Shown here piece by piece: positions 28,114 through 38,525 of a stretch of DNA of 64,000 nt (positions are counted from its first letter, which is position 1; each line of letters begins with the position of its first letter). The position numbers were made by a program, and so were the translations under genes. The notes under the pieces were generated by a model, which saw only the letters and a list, made by a program, of their open reading frames with translations, made no database searches and was not told where the DNA came from. The stretch comes from Polyangiaceae bacterium (GTDB lineage Bacteria; Myxococcota_A; Polyangia; Polyangiales; Polyangiaceae). Where the stretch lies: positions 1 through 64,000 of the forward strand of contig WQYX01000007.1 of NCBI GenBank assembly GCA_009781005.1, written 5' to 3'.

Positions 28114-30096
28114 ATGCGTTTTCTCAATATCGCTTTGGGGTGTCTTTCGATTGCTCTTCTCGCTCCTGCCTGTTCTGGCAAAGGGGGATCATCGCCTCCC
28201 CCGCCGCCCTACGAGGATGCGGGCACGTGCACAAATGACGAGGAATGTCCTTCCGGCACGCGGTGCGCCGAAGAACGATGCGTAGCTGCTTCCTGCATGG
28301 ACGGCATCCGAAATGGAAGCGAGACGGATATCGATTGCGGTGGCGCGTTGTGTCCGCCTTGTGCAGATACCAAGGCGTGTACTGAATCAACCGATTGCGC
28401 GAGCAAGCATTGCGGAGACGGCGCGTGCATTCCCGCAACCCACGACGACAACATCCAGAACAGTGATGAAACCGACGTCGACTGCGGTGGTTCCGCTGTG
28501 CTGAATGGTTCCACTGCGCCGAGATGCGAAGTTGGACAGGGTTGTGTGACCAACGACGATTGCGATGCTCTTGCCTGTGATGTTGGCAATACGAATCTGT
28601 GCTTGCCCCCGTCCCACAGCGACGGCGTGAAGAACCTCGACGAGACCGGTATCGACTGCGGCGGGCCCAGCGTGTCCACGCGGTGCCCTCCCGGCCAAGG
28701 CTGCAAGGGAGACTCCGACTGCGATCATGTCTTGTGCGATGTTGGAGGGACGAATCTTTGCCTCGAACCTTCATCTTCTGACAAAATCCAGAACGGCACG
28801 GAAACGGATGTCGACTGCGGTGGTGGCGCCCCCACCAACGCGCCCCGATGCGATTGGAATTTCAAGTGTCAGGCGGATTCGGATTGCACGTCCAACGCGT
28901 GTTTGAGCGGGCGATGTTTGACGGGGCCGAGCTGCAAAGTCCAGGACGGAGGGCACACCTGCGGTCTGAATGGCAACGAAGAGTGCTGCCGTTCTTTGCC
29001 CGTGACGAACTATCCGCAGGTCAACGGTCAAACGGTCTACCTCGACAAATACGAGATTACGGCCGGGCGCATGCGGGCGTTTATTAATGCCGTGGTCACC
29101 AGCCAGGGCGGCAACCCCAATGGTCCCGTCACTCAGAACGATCAGTATTATGACGTGAAGAGTTACATGGCTGCGCACCGGCCCGCGCGTTGGAATATGC
29201 AATGGGAGGCCGTGCTTCCTTCGGCGTATTATGACAATCAGCCCGCGGTCGTGTATCAAATCAAGAATCCAACACCAACGCCTGCACAGTCCGATCCTCT
29301 CGGATTGTACGGATATCTCTATCCGGGGCCAGACGTTGTGCCTGGCAAATTATACAATCTCGATGCATCGCCGATGACGGTCGGTTCTCTTTCAATCTAC
29401 CCTGGTATCTTCGAGACCTTCGGCGAACAAGACTTTTTCCCCGAATACACGGCCGATAGTGCGTACGGAGCAACCCATAACCTCAATTGTTCAAATGCTG
29501 CGGGCTCGTACGGTTTCGGCACGTATTGGCTTCCTGCGGGTGGAAACATCAACAGGGGATTTCCCCAAGCTGACATGGACAGTCGAGCCCTCAATTGTAC
29601 GACCAACGCCATGTTCGCGGCGTTCTGCGCATGGGACGGGGGTCAGCTCGTCACGGAGGACGTGATGACATACGTTGTGGGTGGGACAACATGGTCGCCC
29701 AGTGCGGGCGGAGGGTCTGGTTATACCTGTACGGGTGCGACGTGTCGAATTGGTGCTCCCGGCGCGGATTGCAATGGTTACAACCTGAAATCAGACAGTG
29801 CTGGAGCTTGCACTGCGCTCCCTCCCTATGAGGGAAACGGCACTACAACGGACGACTCGGGACGGATCTTTCCACCTGGAAGTATTGCGGCCGACGTTGT
29901 CCGAATCGTGAACACGGACGAAGGCTGGTATGACCTCAAAGGGAATTTGCTCGAGATGGTCGTTTCCGCCGACGACCGGTTCGCGTACAATGGTTATGGT
30001 ATTGGATATGCGAGTATCACCCATCACCGCGGCCAGGTTGTGACAGCTCGCTTCAAAGAAGGTTCTACTGGCGCGCGGTGCATGCGCCTCAAGTGA
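28114..30096 (+). CDS. Cys-rich lipoprotein with C-terminal SUMF1/FGE-fold domain (paralog 1)
   Basis: MRFLNIALGCLSIALLAPACS lipobox; repeated DGxxNxxETDxDCGG; VYLDKYEITAGRMRAFI; FCAWDGGQLV; GARCMRLK end. Confidence 0.8.
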   Translation: MRFLNIALGCLSIALLAPACSGKGGSSPPPPPYEDAGTCTNDEECPSGTRCAEERCVAASCMDGIRNGSETDIDCGGALCPPCADTKACTESTDCASKHCGDGACIPATHDDNIQNSDETDVDCGGSAVLNGSTAPRCEVGQGCVTNDDCDALACDVGNTNLCLPPSHSDGVKNLDETGIDCGGPSVSTRCPPGQGCKGDSDCDHVLCDVGGTNLCLEPSSSDKIQNGTETDVDCGGGAPTNAPRCDWNFKCQADSDCTSNACLSGRCLTGPSCKVQDGGHTCGLNGNEECCRSLPVTNYPQVNGQTVYLDKYEITAGRMRAFINAVVTSQGGNPNGPVTQNDQYYDVKSYMAAHRPARWNMQWEAVLPSAYYDNQPAVVYQIKNPTPTPAQSDPLGLYGYLYPGPDVVPGKLYNLDASPMTVGSLSIYPGIFETFGEQDFFPEYTADSAYGATHNLNCSNAAGSYGFGTYWLPAGGNINRGFPQADMDSRALNCTTNAMFAAFCAWDGGQLVTEDVMTYVVGGTTWSPSAGGGSGYTCTGATCRIGAPGADCNGYNLKSDSAGACTALPPYEGNGTTTDDSGRIFPPGSIAADVVRIVNTDEGWYDLKGNLLEMVVSADDRFAYNGYGIGYASITHHRGQVVTARFKEGSTGARCMRLK

Positions 30097-30303
30097 CGAT
30101 CGTGTGAGCGAACGGATGCGGCGCAGTGGCCGGCGAGGATCCTCCCGCTCGGAGGAGATCTCGTCGGCCAATTTCTTCGCGGTGGGCGGTGTGGCTGCAA
30201 GGACCGTCGATCCGGTGACAGATCAGTGAGGGCGTCGATGGGGTTCGATTGCCTATTGATCAATTCCCGTGGTCGTACGAAAGTCGCGCTCGAGGTGACA
30301 ACC

Positions 30304-32019
30304 ATGCATTTCTTCAATATCGCCTTTGGGTGTCTTTCGATTGCTCTTCTCGCTCCTGCCTGTTCTGGCGGTGGGGGATCGTCACCTGCCACGCCGAATT
30401 ATACGGACGCGACCCCGTGCACCAGCGACGTGGAGTGCGCCTCTGGCACGCGGTGCGCCGGAGAACGATGTGTAGAGGCTACCTGTGCAGATGGCACCCA
30501 AAATGGAAGCGAGACGGATATCGATTGCGGCGGCCCGTTGTGTCCGCCCTGCGCGGATACCAAAGCATGTACTCAATCAACCGATTGCGCGAGCACGTCT
30601 TGCGTAGAAGGTGTGTGCGGGACCTACTGTGCGCAAAATTCTGACTGCACCAATGTCTTGTGTAATATCGAAACGAATCTTTGCCTTCCGCCCTCCTCTT
30701 CTGACGGAATCAAGAACGGCACTGAGACGGATATCGATTGCGGCGGTGGCGCCCCCACCAACGCGCCCAGATGCGATTGGGATCGCACGTGCGTCGAGGA
30801 TGCAGACTGTACATCGAACGCGTGTTGGAACAACCGCTGTTTGACGGGGCCAAGCTGCAAAGCCCAAGACAGTCAAAACGGACGGCACACCTGCGGCTTG
30901 AACGGCGCGTCGGATTGCTGCCGCTCCTTGCCCGTGACGGGCTACCCTCGAGTCAATGGCAAAACGGTCTATCTCGACAAATATGAGATTACGGCCGGGC
31001 GCATGCGCGCGTTCATTGATGCCGTGACGACCGCCCAGGGTGGGGTCCCTGATGTCAAGAGTTATATGGCCGCGCATAAGCCTGAACGTTGGAATCCAGC
31101 ATGGGGCGCTGTACTCCCTTCGGCGTATTCGGCGGATACTGGTCAGCCTGAAGTCACATATGAAATTGAGAGTCCAACGCCGGATCTTGCATACTCCGAC
31201 CCTCTCGGATTGTACGGGTATCTCTATCCGGGGCCGGACATCGTGCCGGGTTCCTTGTTCAACATCAATCCGGCGATGGCGACCGGTCCGCAGACAATCC
31301 AGCCTGGCATCTTCGAAACCTTTGGCGAGGAAGATTTTTTCCCCGAGTACTACGATTCGTACGCAAGAGACCATAACGTCAATTGTTCAAATGCCGCGGG
31401 CTCGTGGGGTTTCGGTACGTACTGGCTGCGTCCGAGTGGAGACATCGATCGACAATTCTCTCAAGCTGACATGGATAAGCGAGCCCTTAATTGTACGACC
31501 AACGCCATGTTCGCGGCGTTCTGTGCATGGGATGGGGGTCAGCTCGTCACGGAGGACGTGATGACATACGTTGTGGGGGGGACCACGTGGTCGCCCAGCT
31601 CGTACGGCGGGACCGACCTATACTGTACGGATAGGGACACGGGAGAGACCTGTCGAATTGGCTCTTTTTTTGATATGAGTTCGGATTGCGACGGCCTTAA
31701 TCTGAAATTCGACAGTGCTGTTGGAGGAGCTTGCAGCAACCTCGATCCCTATGTGGAAAGCGGCAGCGACAAGGATGACTCAGGACGTATCTTTCCACCT
31801 GGAAGTATTGAAGAAGATGTTGTCCAAATCGTGAATACGGACGAAGGCTGGTATGACCTCAAAGGAAATTTAATCGAGATGGTTGTTTCCGACGACAACC
31901 GGTTTGCGTACAATGGTTATGGCATTGGATATAGTAGTACCTCGTGGCACCGCGCCGAAGTTGTGACGGCTCGCTTCAAAGAGGGATCGGCGGGTGCGCG
32001 GTGCATGCGCCTCAAGTGA
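30304..32019 (+). CDS. Cys-rich lipoprotein with C-terminal SUMF1/FGE-fold domain (paralog 2)
   Basis: Near-identical leader and C-terminal domain to 28114-30096. Confidence 0.8.
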   Translation: MHFFNIAFGCLSIALLAPACSGGGGSSPATPNYTDATPCTSDVECASGTRCAGERCVEATCADGTQNGSETDIDCGGPLCPPCADTKACTQSTDCASTSCVEGVCGTYCAQNSDCTNVLCNIETNLCLPPSSSDGIKNGTETDIDCGGGAPTNAPRCDWDRTCVEDADCTSNACWNNRCLTGPSCKAQDSQNGRHTCGLNGASDCCRSLPVTGYPRVNGKTVYLDKYEITAGRMRAFIDAVTTAQGGVPDVKSYMAAHKPERWNPAWGAVLPSAYSADTGQPEVTYEIESPTPDLAYSDPLGLYGYLYPGPDIVPGSLFNINPAMATGPQTIQPGIFETFGEEDFFPEYYDSYARDHNVNCSNAAGSWGFGTYWLRPSGDIDRQFSQADMDKRALNCTTNAMFAAFCAWDGGQLVTEDVMTYVVGGTTWSPSSYGGTDLYCTDRDTGETCRIGSFFDMSSDCDGLNLKFDSAVGGACSNLDPYVESGSDKDDSGRIFPPGSIEEDVVQIVNTDEGWYDLKGNLIEMVVSDDNRFAYNGYGIGYSSTSWHRAEVVTARFKEGSAGARCMRLK

Positions 32020-32347
32020 CGATCGTGTGAGCGAACGTACGCGGCGCCAGACGGTGTGAGTTTTTTGTTCGTGGCGCAAAGGCAAACTCGGGTTATAAGG
32101 ACCAACCGCCCTAAGTCCGGATCATTATGACGACTCCACTCAGACGTGCCGATCCTCTTGCTGCGAAGGACATACGGCTTTTGTCGGACCTGCGGCGTAC
32201 GTACAGTACGCCTCGGTCCTGCGATACGGCGTGCGCCCTTCTCGCTGCGGTCTCGGCCGTCTGCAGAAATCGCGTCATGAATTCTCCGGGCTAGAAACGG
32301 GCGGAGGCAGGGCAACCTTTGCGCACGTAACAGCATCCAAACCCCGA

Positions 32348-33733
32348 ATGGCGACCGTGGTGATTTCTCCAGGCCAAGACGAAAAGCCGATCTCGTCGTA
32401 CGACGAGCTCCTGTCGCCGTTTCACGCGGCCATCAAACCTCCGTCGGCGTTTCGTTGCGGTGCGGAGATGGAAAAATTCGGTGTTCTGTCGAACGGTGTG
32501 CCCATCGGTTACGAGGGCAGCCACGGCGTTCGCGCGTTGATGGAGGAGCTCGCCGCGAACAAGGGCTGGGTGCAGGAGACCGAATCAGAGGGTAGCCCGC
32601 TGATTGCGCTCTTGCGCAACGGTGCCAGCATCACGCTCGAACCTGGCAGCCAGTTCGAGCTTTCGGGCACCGCATTTGACAATTGCCACCAGATCCGTGA
32701 CGAGCTCGAAGAGCACCTCGCCGAGCTCGGACCGTTTTCTGAGCGGCATGGCATCCGCTGGCTCGGCGTTGGCTTCCATCCTTTTGCGCGCCGCGGTGAT
32801 TACACCAGCATTGTTCCCAAACAGCGTTACTCGATCATGCGCGAGTACTTGCCCACACGCGGCAGCCATGCGCTGGACATGATGCTTCGCACGGCCACGG
32901 TGCAGGCAAATTACGATTACTCGTCCGAACAAGACGCCATGACGAAGATGCGCGTTGCGCTGCGTCTTTCGCCGCTCACAACAGCAATATTTGCAAATTC
33001 CCCATTTTACGAAGGCATGCCATTCGGCGGAAAGAGCTATCGCGCAAAGATATGGCTCGATACCGATCCCGACCGTTCCGGTCTCGTTCCTGCGCTCTGG
33101 AAGAAGAGCGCCACGTTCGTGGACTACGTGGAGTGGGCGCTGGATGTGCCTATGTTCATGTTCCTACGCAATGGCCAGAAGGTGGCCAACACCGGCCAGA
33201 CCTTCCGCTCTTTTTGGAAGAGCGGCTTTCGGAACCATCGCCCCACGCTATTTGATTGGCTAACGCATCTAAATACGCTCTTTCCGGAAGTTCGATTAAA
33301 GAAAACCATTGAGGTACGCGGTGCCGACTCGCAGAGTATCGAGCTCTCGTGTGCGCTGCCCGCGCTCTATACCGGCATTTTTAACGACGCACGGGCGCTT
33401 GCGGAGGCCGATGCCTTCACGCAAGATTGGACACTCGACGAAGTTACCGCGTTGCGCAAAGAAGTCTGGCAAAAGGGGCTTTTTGCGCGATTCCGTGCCG
33501 GCACGCTCGTCCCACTTGCAGAGAGGCTCATCGAGATTGCCGAGGGTGGTCTCGAGCGCCGCGCAATCTTGTCACTCGTAGGCAAAGACGAACGTGTGCA
33601 TCTCGCGCCGTTGAAAGACCTTGTTAGTCACGGGCAGACACCGGCGGACCGGCTCATCGAAGGACTCGATCGCGCGGCTGATATGCGAGCCGAAATCCTC
33701 GTGCGCACCGATCTCATTGGTAGATCGGTGTGA
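32348..33733 (+). CDS. Glutamate-cysteine ligase (plant/EgtA-type)
   Basis: FRCGAEMEKFGVLSNGVPIGYEG, GASITLEPGSQFELSG, ANSPFYEG. Confidence 0.88.
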   Translation: MATVVISPGQDEKPISSYDELLSPFHAAIKPPSAFRCGAEMEKFGVLSNGVPIGYEGSHGVRALMEELAANKGWVQETESEGSPLIALLRNGASITLEPGSQFELSGTAFDNCHQIRDELEEHLAELGPFSERHGIRWLGVGFHPFARRGDYTSIVPKQRYSIMREYLPTRGSHALDMMLRTATVQANYDYSSEQDAMTKMRVALRLSPLTTAIFANSPFYEGMPFGGKSYRAKIWLDTDPDRSGLVPALWKKSATFVDYVEWALDVPMFMFLRNGQKVANTGQTFRSFWKSGFRNHRPTLFDWLTHLNTLFPEVRLKKTIEVRGADSQSIELSCALPALYTGIFNDARALAEADAFTQDWTLDEVTALRKEVWQKGLFARFRAGTLVPLAERLIEIAEGGLERRAILSLVGKDERVHLAPLKDLVSHGQTPADRLIEGLDRAADMRAEILVRTDLIGRSV

Positions 33734-34865
33734 TCTGGCGGATCTTCTTATTGCCTGAATCGGCAACGTAGATCACACCATGAGAATTTACGGCCACGCC
33801 CACGGGCATGTTGAAGGAGGCCTTGTCGCTTGGGCCGTCATCAGCGCCGGCTATGCCTTCATTTGTATGCGGCGCGCGCTGTCCCGCAATGGTCGTGACT
33901 TCGCCGGTTGGCGAGACTCTGCGTATTGCGTTGTTTCCAGTGTCAGCTACATAAAGATAGCCGTCCGCGCCAATTGCTAGACCCGTTGGATTGGAAAAAG
34001 TGGCGCTGGTGCCCACGCCGTCGTTCAAAGTCCCCCCGGTTCCCGCGCCGGCCAGCGTGGTGACCTGACCGTCGGGCGTCATCTTGCGAATGTCGTTGTT
34101 GCCACTCTCGGACACGTAAACGGTGCCCTCCGCATCCACCGCAATGCCCCACAGCCCATTGAATTCTGCGCTTAAGGTTGGGCCGTCAACGTGGCCATCG
34201 TTAGGTTTGCCTCCGACGACGATTTGCCCCGCAATGACGGCGATGTTGCCGTCGGGATCCATTCGTAGGACCACGCTATGGCCGCCGTCGGCAATGTACA
34301 GATCCCCCGAAGCATTCACCGTCAACCCGTTCAAAGCACGATACGATATCGGCACGGCACTGCTGCTGCTCAGCGGCGAGGTGACTTGGCAATCCGTCGC
34401 CGTAACGGTGATCTGGCGGAGACCGTTCATCCCGTCGGCCACGTAAACGTTTCCGGATTTGTCCACTGCGACGCCGCTGGGACCGTAGAAATGCGCACTT
34501 GCGCAAGGACCGTCCTGCGCGGCAACTGCCCAGGCGCCCGCAAGCGTGGTGACTGTATTCTGCACGGGGTCGATCTTGCGGATGTTGTTGTAAGGGTCAC
34601 CGTCGATGACATAAACGAAGTCGTCCGGTCCAACCGCGACCGCGGTTGGATTACAGAAAGTCGCGCGCGAGCCGAGGTCATCGTCGTCGCCGCATTCGCC
34701 GGTGCCGGCCAGTGTTGAGACCTCGTAGCCTACAAGTTGTTTGGGCTGGTTGACATCATCCGATGCATCCGCTGCGTCTGCACCACCATCCGGTCCAACC
34801 GCGGTGGAGAGGGAGCACCCAGCAGCGAGCAGCGCGAAAAGAGCAAATGTACCGATAGTACGCAT
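33714..34865 (-). CDS. NHL-repeat beta-propeller lipoprotein
   Basis: MRTIGTFALFALLAAGCS lipobox; NHL repeats. Confidence 0.85.
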   Translation of the reverse strand: MRTIGTFALFALLAAGCSLSTAVGPDGGADAADASDDVNQPKQLVGYEVSTLAGTGECGDDDDLGSRATFCNPTAVAVGPDDFVYVIDGDPYNNIRKIDPVQNTVTTLAGAWAVAAQDGPCASAHFYGPSGVAVDKSGNVYVADGMNGLRQITVTATDCQVTSPLSSSSAVPISYRALNGLTVNASGDLYIADGGHSVVLRMDPDGNIAVIAGQIVVGGKPNDGHVDGPTLSAEFNGLWGIAVDAEGTVYVSESGNNDIRKMTPDGQVTTLAGAGTGGTLNDGVGTSATFSNPTGLAIGADGYLYVADTGNNAIRRVSPTGEVTTIAGQRAPHTNEGIAGADDGPSDKASFNMPVGVAVNSHGVIYVADSGNKKIRQITPIYQ

Positions 34866-35283
34866 GGGATATCCAGGTTGGTTTGCATTCATGCTCGATT
34901 CCATCGGACCGTTCCTCCCCGTGGTTGCTAAAAACCACTTTGTTCGCTTTCGCACGCACGAGGTCCTGCACGCGCGCGATCGCCGGAACCGGTTCGATCT
35001 AGCGTACTGCGGTTCGTCGTTTGCGCCTATGCGGTCGGGACGCGCGCGCGAAAGACGGACCCGCCTCAGTCACGTTTGGGCAATCGCGCTTTTGGACGCC
35101 ACGAGTGAACGACAAGAAAGTGAGAAATATCAAGCAGATGGAGATTGTGGCTCGTTGTACGGCCGAGGTGCCTCGACAAGCCGCATCGATGCCGATTAAA
35201 GTCACTTTTCGAGCAACTCCCGGGAACGACAGCCCGATGGAGTGAGCGTGAACGCAATGAATACAAACCACTCAGGAGGCCAC

Positions 35284-36825
35284 ATGCGCTGCATCGGTAA
35301 AATGGCTCTTTTCGCGTTGTTCGCCACAGGGTGCGCGAAGTTTGGCGTTTCTGACCCGGGTGACGCGGGCCCGATCATTGACCAGAGCCAGGACGAAGCG
35401 TTCTCGATGGAGGTGGGCACGCCATCGCCGGTTGTGCAGGGTCAAACGGTGACTGTCCCCGTAACACTCACGCGAAGCGGATCCACCAGGAGCGACGTAG
35501 CCATCACCATCACGGGTGCGCCGTCGGGCGTTGCCTCCAGTGAGCTGGTCATTACTCAGTCAAGGGACACGGGAAATCTGGTGATCGCCGTTGACGGCTC
35601 GGTTGCTCAAGGACCAATAAATGGCATTACCGTCCAAGCGCATGCAATCTACGGCGGGATGGCAACAGCGAGTACGAGCCTGCCACAGCTCTTCGTGCGC
35701 GGTCCAGCAGGTAGTCTGGATACGACCTTCGGGACCGGCGGCCGGACTATCCTGCCTGGAGTGCCAGCAAGGTCGTACAACATATTCGTATCGGCTGACG
35801 ATAACATCTTCGTGTACGGTTCGTGCTCGGGCGCTATGGGTCCAATCTGCGCCTCGCGGCTTACGCCGAATGGCATCCCTGACACAACGTACGGAGTTGC
35901 TGGGGTCGCAAAATTGGCCGACTTGTCTATTCCGTATAGTAGCGGTAGTGCTGCCATACTCCGTCCAGATGGGACCATGGTCGTCGGAGGCGGAGGGCCC
36001 GCGTATGGTGTGATTCCCCCTGACGGGAAAAACATCGGAGCGGCCATTCCTCTCAGCACTTTTAACACCGCCGGTATTCAACTGACTGGTAGTGTTGGTT
36101 CAATGGCGCTTGCTCCTGACGGTGGCATTGTCATGGCCTTCGGTTCCACGATCAGTGGAAACAGCGTAATCGGGATCGCGAAACTCACAAGCACCTGGCT
36201 TCCTGACACTGGGTTTGGCACCGGCGGCTTCACCAGCGTGGGTCCCCAATACGTCAGCTCAATGGATGTGGCCGTGCGGCCAAATGGCAAGATTGTGATC
36301 GGCGGCAGTTGGTACAGCCCAACGGCGAACTATATGCTACAGCTCGATAGCAAAGGGGCACCTGATACGACTTTTGGAATAAATGGGCAAGTAACGACTT
36401 CTAGTTCGCCAATAAATTTGCTGATCTTGCCTGACGATCGAATCATCGTGCCAACAGGTGGTGGGATTACTGCTTATACTGCGAATGGAGGCATTGACGG
36501 GACGTTTGGCACTGCTGGCAACCTGACCGTGACCCAGTCGTACCCAGAGGTCTTCCTCGACGATCAAAATCGCCTCCTTATAACCACCGTCACCACGGGC
36601 TCACTCGAATCCGTCTGGCGCTACTTGAACACAGGTGTACTGGACACCTCATTCGGCATGAACGGTTGGGCAACATTCCCACCTCCGACGGACTTCAAGC
36701 CGAACACCTCAGGGGAAGGAACCGCCGCCGCACGCGTGCAGAAAGACGGGCGGATTATCCTCCTCTGCGTGGGTATTGGTGGAGAAGGTGCGGCCGGTGC
36801 ACTTGTCTCACGTCTCTGGAATTGA
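35284..36825 (+). CDS. Delta-60 repeat beta-propeller lipoprotein
   Basis: MRCIGKMALFALFATGC; repeated GSLDTTFGTGG / PDTTFGINGQV. Confidence 0.85.
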   Translation: MRCIGKMALFALFATGCAKFGVSDPGDAGPIIDQSQDEAFSMEVGTPSPVVQGQTVTVPVTLTRSGSTRSDVAITITGAPSGVASSELVITQSRDTGNLVIAVDGSVAQGPINGITVQAHAIYGGMATASTSLPQLFVRGPAGSLDTTFGTGGRTILPGVPARSYNIFVSADDNIFVYGSCSGAMGPICASRLTPNGIPDTTYGVAGVAKLADLSIPYSSGSAAILRPDGTMVVGGGGPAYGVIPPDGKNIGAAIPLSTFNTAGIQLTGSVGSMALAPDGGIVMAFGSTISGNSVIGIAKLTSTWLPDTGFGTGGFTSVGPQYVSSMDVAVRPNGKIVIGGSWYSPTANYMLQLDSKGAPDTTFGINGQVTTSSSPINLLILPDDRIIVPTGGGITAYTANGGIDGTFGTAGNLTVTQSYPEVFLDDQNRLLITTVTTGSLESVWRYLNTGVLDTSFGMNGWATFPPPTDFKPNTSGEGTAAARVQKDGRIILLCVGIGGEGAAGALVSRLWN

Positions 36826-36874
36826 CTGTGCCCACACTTCTGGCTCGATGAGTACAGAACATTTAGGAGGCCAT

Positions 36875-38452
36875 ATGCGTAACATTGGTACAATTGCTCT
36901 TTTCGCGTTGCTCATCACGGGATGCGGCGGCAGCTCCCATGCCACGGATGATGCCGGATCCACCGGGTCAATCGTCACCCCATACGATGGCGAAGCATTT
37001 ACCATTGAGGTGGACACACCACCAACCATCATGCAGGGAACAACGGTAACCCTTCCCTTAACACTCGTGCGGACGGGACCTACCAGGAGTGACATAAATA
37101 TTACCATCACGGGCGCACCGGCGGGCATTGCCGCCAGTGTGCTGATGATTCCTGCCTCGGAGGACACGGGAAATCTGGAGATCACCGTTGCAGGAACGGT
37201 TGCTCAAGGACCTGTGAACCTGTACATCCAGGGACACGCAGTTAACGACTGGCCAGTGGCAACAACCACAACAGTTCCATTCTTCGTGCGGGGGCGGCCG
37301 GGCAGTTTGGATACAACCTTTGGGGCAGGCCAGACAATCCTAACCGGACAGCCAGCAAAAGCGTTCAACGCGTTCGTATCGGCCGATGACAACGTCCTCG
37401 TGTTCGGCCAGTGCAATAACCCCAACGTTGCAACGTGCGTCGTGCGGCTGACGCCAGACGGCGCGATCGACACAACCTACGGCGTGGATGGCGTTGCAGT
37501 GCTGGCCAACTTGGACGCAACTACCGCCGTACTTCTTCCGGATGGCAGCACGGCTGTAGGAGGCGCAACCGTAGACGAAGCGCAGACTGCGTATGGCATC
37601 ATCTCCACTGACGGGAAGAACGTCGGATCGGCCATTACCCTTACCAAAACCTTCAACACCAACGATGTTCAACCAGCCGGTTACGTTAATTCCATGACAC
37701 TTACGCCCGACGGCGGCCTTGCCATGAGCTTTGGTGCAGGCAACAACATCATCGGAATCGCGAAACTTACAAATGCCGGGTATCCAGACGCAGGGTTCGG
37801 AACCGGGGGCTTCACCAGTGTGGCGGGTACACAGGCCATCAATACTTGGTCGCCCAGCACGAGTGGCACTGCCGTATGGCCGAATGGCAAAATTTTGATT
37901 CTTAGCAATTCCAGTATCTTGCAGCTCGATACCAAGGGCGCACTTGACACGTCTTTTGGATCCGGCGGGCAAGTGATTACCTATGGATCGGGCGGGCAAG
38001 GGGCTGCCACTCCAGTGGGTATGCTTCTCATGCCCGACGGGCGAATCATTGTGCCAATAGGTTCAAGTAACAGCTACTCGATCGGTGCTTTTGTCGCGAA
38101 CGGAGGCATTGACAAGACGTTTGGTAGCTACGGCTACATAACATCCGTGAGTAGCTATGGCGTGCCTCCAAATCTCTTTCTTGATGACCAAAACCGCCTT
38201 CTCGTGACCACCGGCATCACTGGTCCGCTTCAGTCCGTTCGGCGCTATTTGAACACAGGAGCACCCGATTCATCTTTTGGCATGAGTGGGAACGGCTGGG
38301 CAACATTCACACTCCCTGCGGACTTCCCACCTACCACTGAACAGGTAGCCACCATTGCAGCGCGCGTGCAGAAAGACGGGCGGATCATCGTTCTCTCCGA
38401 AAGTTTGGCGGACGGGTCGAACGACGTCGTTGTCTCGCGCCTCTGGAATTGA
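36875..38452 (+). CDS. Delta-60 repeat beta-propeller lipoprotein (tandem paralog)
   Basis: MRNIGTIALFALLITGC; GSLDTTFGAGQTIL repeats; co-linear with upstream gene. Confidence 0.85.
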   Translation: MRNIGTIALFALLITGCGGSSHATDDAGSTGSIVTPYDGEAFTIEVDTPPTIMQGTTVTLPLTLVRTGPTRSDINITITGAPAGIAASVLMIPASEDTGNLEITVAGTVAQGPVNLYIQGHAVNDWPVATTTTVPFFVRGRPGSLDTTFGAGQTILTGQPAKAFNAFVSADDNVLVFGQCNNPNVATCVVRLTPDGAIDTTYGVDGVAVLANLDATTAVLLPDGSTAVGGATVDEAQTAYGIISTDGKNVGSAITLTKTFNTNDVQPAGYVNSMTLTPDGGLAMSFGAGNNIIGIAKLTNAGYPDAGFGTGGFTSVAGTQAINTWSPSTSGTAVWPNGKILILSNSSILQLDTKGALDTSFGSGGQVITYGSGGQGAATPVGMLLMPDGRIIVPIGSSNSYSIGAFVANGGIDKTFGSYGYITSVSSYGVPPNLFLDDQNRLLVTTGITGPLQSVRRYLNTGAPDSSFGMSGNGWATFTLPADFPPTTEQVATIAARVQKDGRIIVLSESLADGSNDVVVSRLWN

Positions 38453-38525
38453 CCATACTCCGCTCAATGAGCCGCAACAATCTAAGGTATTTTAATTGAA
38501 GGAGCCTTCTAGGAGAAACATAGCC

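Noticed and set aside
33714-33733. 20-bp convergent overlap of two genes' 3' ends
   Set aside because: Tail-to-tail overlaps are ordinary in compact genomes; no extra structure seen.
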